The position numbers were made by a program, and so were the translations under genes. The notes under the pieces were generated by a model. It saw only the letters and a list, made by a program, of their open reading frames with translations, had not been told where the DNA came from and did no database searches. A DNA stretch of 5,072 nucleotides from Chloroflexota bacterium (GTDB lineage: Bacteria > Chloroflexota > Anaerolineae > Anaerolineales > UBA4823), in the NCBI GenBank assembly GCA_030636125.1, contig DAOVXM010000242.1:1-5072 (forward strand), read 5' to 3'. Of the stretch, positions 5,034 to 5,072 are shown piece after piece (the first letter of the stretch is position 1; each line of letters begins with the position of its first letter).

Positions 5034-5072
5034 ATGAAAGTGGCTTACGTTTTACCTTATTTGCAAAAGCCC
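5034..5072 (+). CDS. Probable glycosyltransferase, N-terminal fragment
   Basis: Only 13 codons are inside the window, reading MKVAYVLPYLQKP, and the gene runs off the right edge. A short basic start followed by a hydrophobic beta strand (VAYVLPY) is the usual opening of GT-B fold glycosyltransferases of family GT4, which transfer sugars from nucleotide donors on the cytoplasmic face of the membrane. The start is well fixed, because a TAA in the same frame (5031-5033) directly precedes the ATG. The only ribosome binding site candidate is a weak GGGA (5020-5023), 10 nt upstream. Position after a dehydrogenase, epimerase and flippase fits a polysaccharide glycosyltransferase. The family call rests on very few residues. 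Confidence 0.55.
   Translation, partial: MKVAYVLPYLQKP

Overview
The window is bacterial chromosomal DNA that reads entirely on the + strand. It has four complete protein genes and the first 13 codons of a fifth. I see no RNA gene, CRISPR array, insertion sequence or phage gene. Protein style suggests an environmental bacterium, possibly Chloroflexota (Anaerolineae-like): the iron-sulphur family 4 uracil-DNA glycosylase, the WbpA-type dehydrogenase and the sugar epimerase with an alanine in its nucleotide-binding loop. That assignment is an impression from sequence style, not a demonstrated one.

Layout. Positions 1-225 are AT-rich and apparently noncoding, with two perfect long-spaced inverted repeats (31-80 and 84-140), a weaker third (159-208) and a strong Shine-Dalgarno (212-220). 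Positions 226-855 encode a family 4 uracil-DNA glycosylase, a DNA repair enzyme that ends in a candidate sliding-clamp-binding peptide. A 54-bp perfect palindrome with A and T tracts (872-925) looks like a bidirectional intrinsic terminator. It separates the repair gene from a surface-polysaccharide locus: UDP-GlcNAc 6-dehydrogenase (970-2292), sugar-nucleotide 4-epimerase (2373-3353), a Wzx-type lipid-linked oligosaccharide flippase (3445-4836), and the start of a probable glycosyltransferase (5034 to the window edge).

The polysaccharide genes fit one pathway. The dehydrogenase oxidises UDP-GlcNAc to UDP-GlcNAcA, the epimerase may invert C4 to give UDP-GalNAcA, glycosyltransferases would build the repeat unit on a lipid carrier, and the flippase would move it across the membrane. 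The gaps within the locus are 80, 91 and 197 nt, so this is a loose gene string and not a tightly overlapped operon.

The most unusual feature is noncoding. The two outer intergenic regions (31-140 and 4872-4984) share an architecture of two consecutive perfect inverted repeats. Their arms are 10-15 bp, their spacers 26-32 nt, and the two dyads lie only 3-4 nt apart. Arm sequences differ between the two sites. Both sites lie just upstream of a + strand gene, and both contain an extra copy of one arm, which allows alternative pairings. I do not recognise this element.
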